Assembly (NCBI GenBank): GCA_003561595.1
Contig: PWWF01000201.1
Coordinates: 1 to 6,535 of the forward strand
Direction: 5' to 3'
DNA from: Paracoccaceae bacterium
Lineage (GTDB): Bacteria; Pseudomonadota; Alphaproteobacteria; Rhodobacterales; Rhodobacteraceae
DNA length: 6,535 bases
The stretch's first letter is position 1. The number at the start of each line of letters is the position of its first letter. Below the pieces are notes generated by a model, which saw only the letters and a program-made list of their open reading frames with translations, searched no databases and was not told where the DNA came from. The translations under genes were made by a program, and so were the position numbers. Positions 6,066 through 6,535 of the stretch are shown here, piece by piece.

Positions 6066-6535
6066 TCAGCGCGACCAGACCCCGCGCGGCACCATCACCA
6101 CCCCGCGTGCGAGCAACCGTGCTGTGCGGGTCAGGCCAGCGGCGTGGATAGTCACCTCGTCACCCTCCACCGCGAAATCCAGCAGCACATCCAGCGCGCC
6201 CGTTGGATGCTCGATCTGCATTGCCGCAGGCCCTTTGGCGGGCACCATGGCCAGACCATCCGCCACCGACCCCGGCAACACGGCGCAGGCGGCAAGGCAT
6301 TGCCCGCCGGTCACGGCCATCGACGGATGGCAGGCCCAGGGCGTCAGGTAGCGTGCGCGCAGCGATCCGCCGACCGCAGGCGCTGAAATCAGCCCCACCT
6401 TCGGCGTGACAGAACCCGACACATCCGCGCCCAGCCCCATCATCGGCCCGGCCTTGCAGCGGATCGCCTCCAGCCGCGCCAGCAGGTCCGCGTTGGCGTC
6501 GATCTCTGCCGGGGTTTCATCCCCGCGCAGGCCCA
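6066..6535 (-). CDS. PrpF / 4-oxalomesaconate tautomerase family isomerase, C-terminal part
   Basis: The right edge cuts this gene; 155 C-terminal residues are visible, and the frame continues upstream of the first in-window Met. The family pattern is clear: RGDETPAEIDANADLLARLE near the fragment start, then GPMMGLGADVSGSVTPKVGL (fragment residues 29-48), RYLTPWACHPSMAVTGG (61-77), LPGSVADGLA (86-95) and the closing MQIEHPTGALDVLLDF (105-120). PrpF proteins isomerise 2-methylaconitate and act on trans-aconitate; the related GalD tautomerises 4-oxalomesaconate in gallate breakdown. They have a diaminopimelate-epimerase-like fold and are cytoplasmic. The catalytic Lys and Cys of the N-terminal half lie outside the window, so activity and subgroup cannot be judged. 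It converges on tcuB with a 58-bp gap and its own terminator, so it is a separate transcript. An aconitate isomerase role alongside TcuAB is attractive but unproven. Confidence 0.88.
   Translation of the reverse strand, partial: GLRGDETPAEIDANADLLARLEAIRCKAGPMMGLGADVSGSVTPKVGLISAPAVGGSLRARYLTPWACHPSMAVTGGQCLAACAVLPGSVADGLAMVPAKGPAAMQIEHPTGALDVLLDFAVEGDEVTIHAAGLTRTARLLARGVVMVPRGVWSR

Noticed and set aside
5203..6351. Plus-strand open frame of 382 codons
   Set aside because: Out of frame with tcuB and running through the terminator into the antisense of the isomerase gene; no motifs.
1..6535. CRISPR array, tRNA, insertion sequence or phage genes
   Set aside because: No regularly spaced repeats, cloverleaf, transposase motif or phage protein could be found on either strand.

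Overview
The window reads as a high-GC proteobacterial chromosome segment, most likely an alphaproteobacterium of the Rhodobacterales type. This rests on base composition, codon use and the kinds of protein present; no rRNA or marker gene confirms it. The central theme is a catabolic locus built around tcuA and tcuB, which encode the flavoprotein dehydrogenase and its membrane Fe-S/heme partner that oxidise tricarballylate (or a close tricarboxylate) to cis-aconitate.

Layout. Positions 1-830 are gene-poor. They hold one possible gene start running off the left edge (minus strand, 1-197), a perfect 16-bp palindrome at 366-381 and a small hairpin at 624-639. On the minus strand a two-gene operon follows: an AbrB-duplication-family membrane protein (1765-2811), then a D-2-hydroxyacid dehydrogenase (831-1784), overlapping by 20 nt. 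On the plus strand a three-gene operon reads the other way: a GntR/FCD regulator (2901-3605), tcuA (3592-4962) and tcuB (4952-6007), each overlapping the next. The two operons diverge from an intergenic region of 89 bp that carries a perfect 10+10 bp inverted repeat (2836-2869), the best candidate operator. At the right edge is the C-terminal part of a PrpF/4-oxalomesaconate-tautomerase-family isomerase (minus strand, 6066-6535). It converges on tcuB across a 58-bp gap holding a strong hairpin with a T-tract on the minus strand only.

How it may work together (inference). The GntR regulator would control both its own operon and the divergent one from the shared operator. TcuA would oxidise the substrate and TcuB would pass the electrons to the quinone pool. 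The AbrB-family membrane protein takes the place where Salmonella has the TcuC transporter, so it is a candidate uptake or efflux protein. The PrpF-like protein could isomerise aconitate-type products. The role of the D-2-hydroxyacid dehydrogenase is not evident. Compared with the Salmonella tcuRABC locus, the regulator type differs (GntR/FCD here, LysR-type there), no tcuC is visible and two to three further genes are present.
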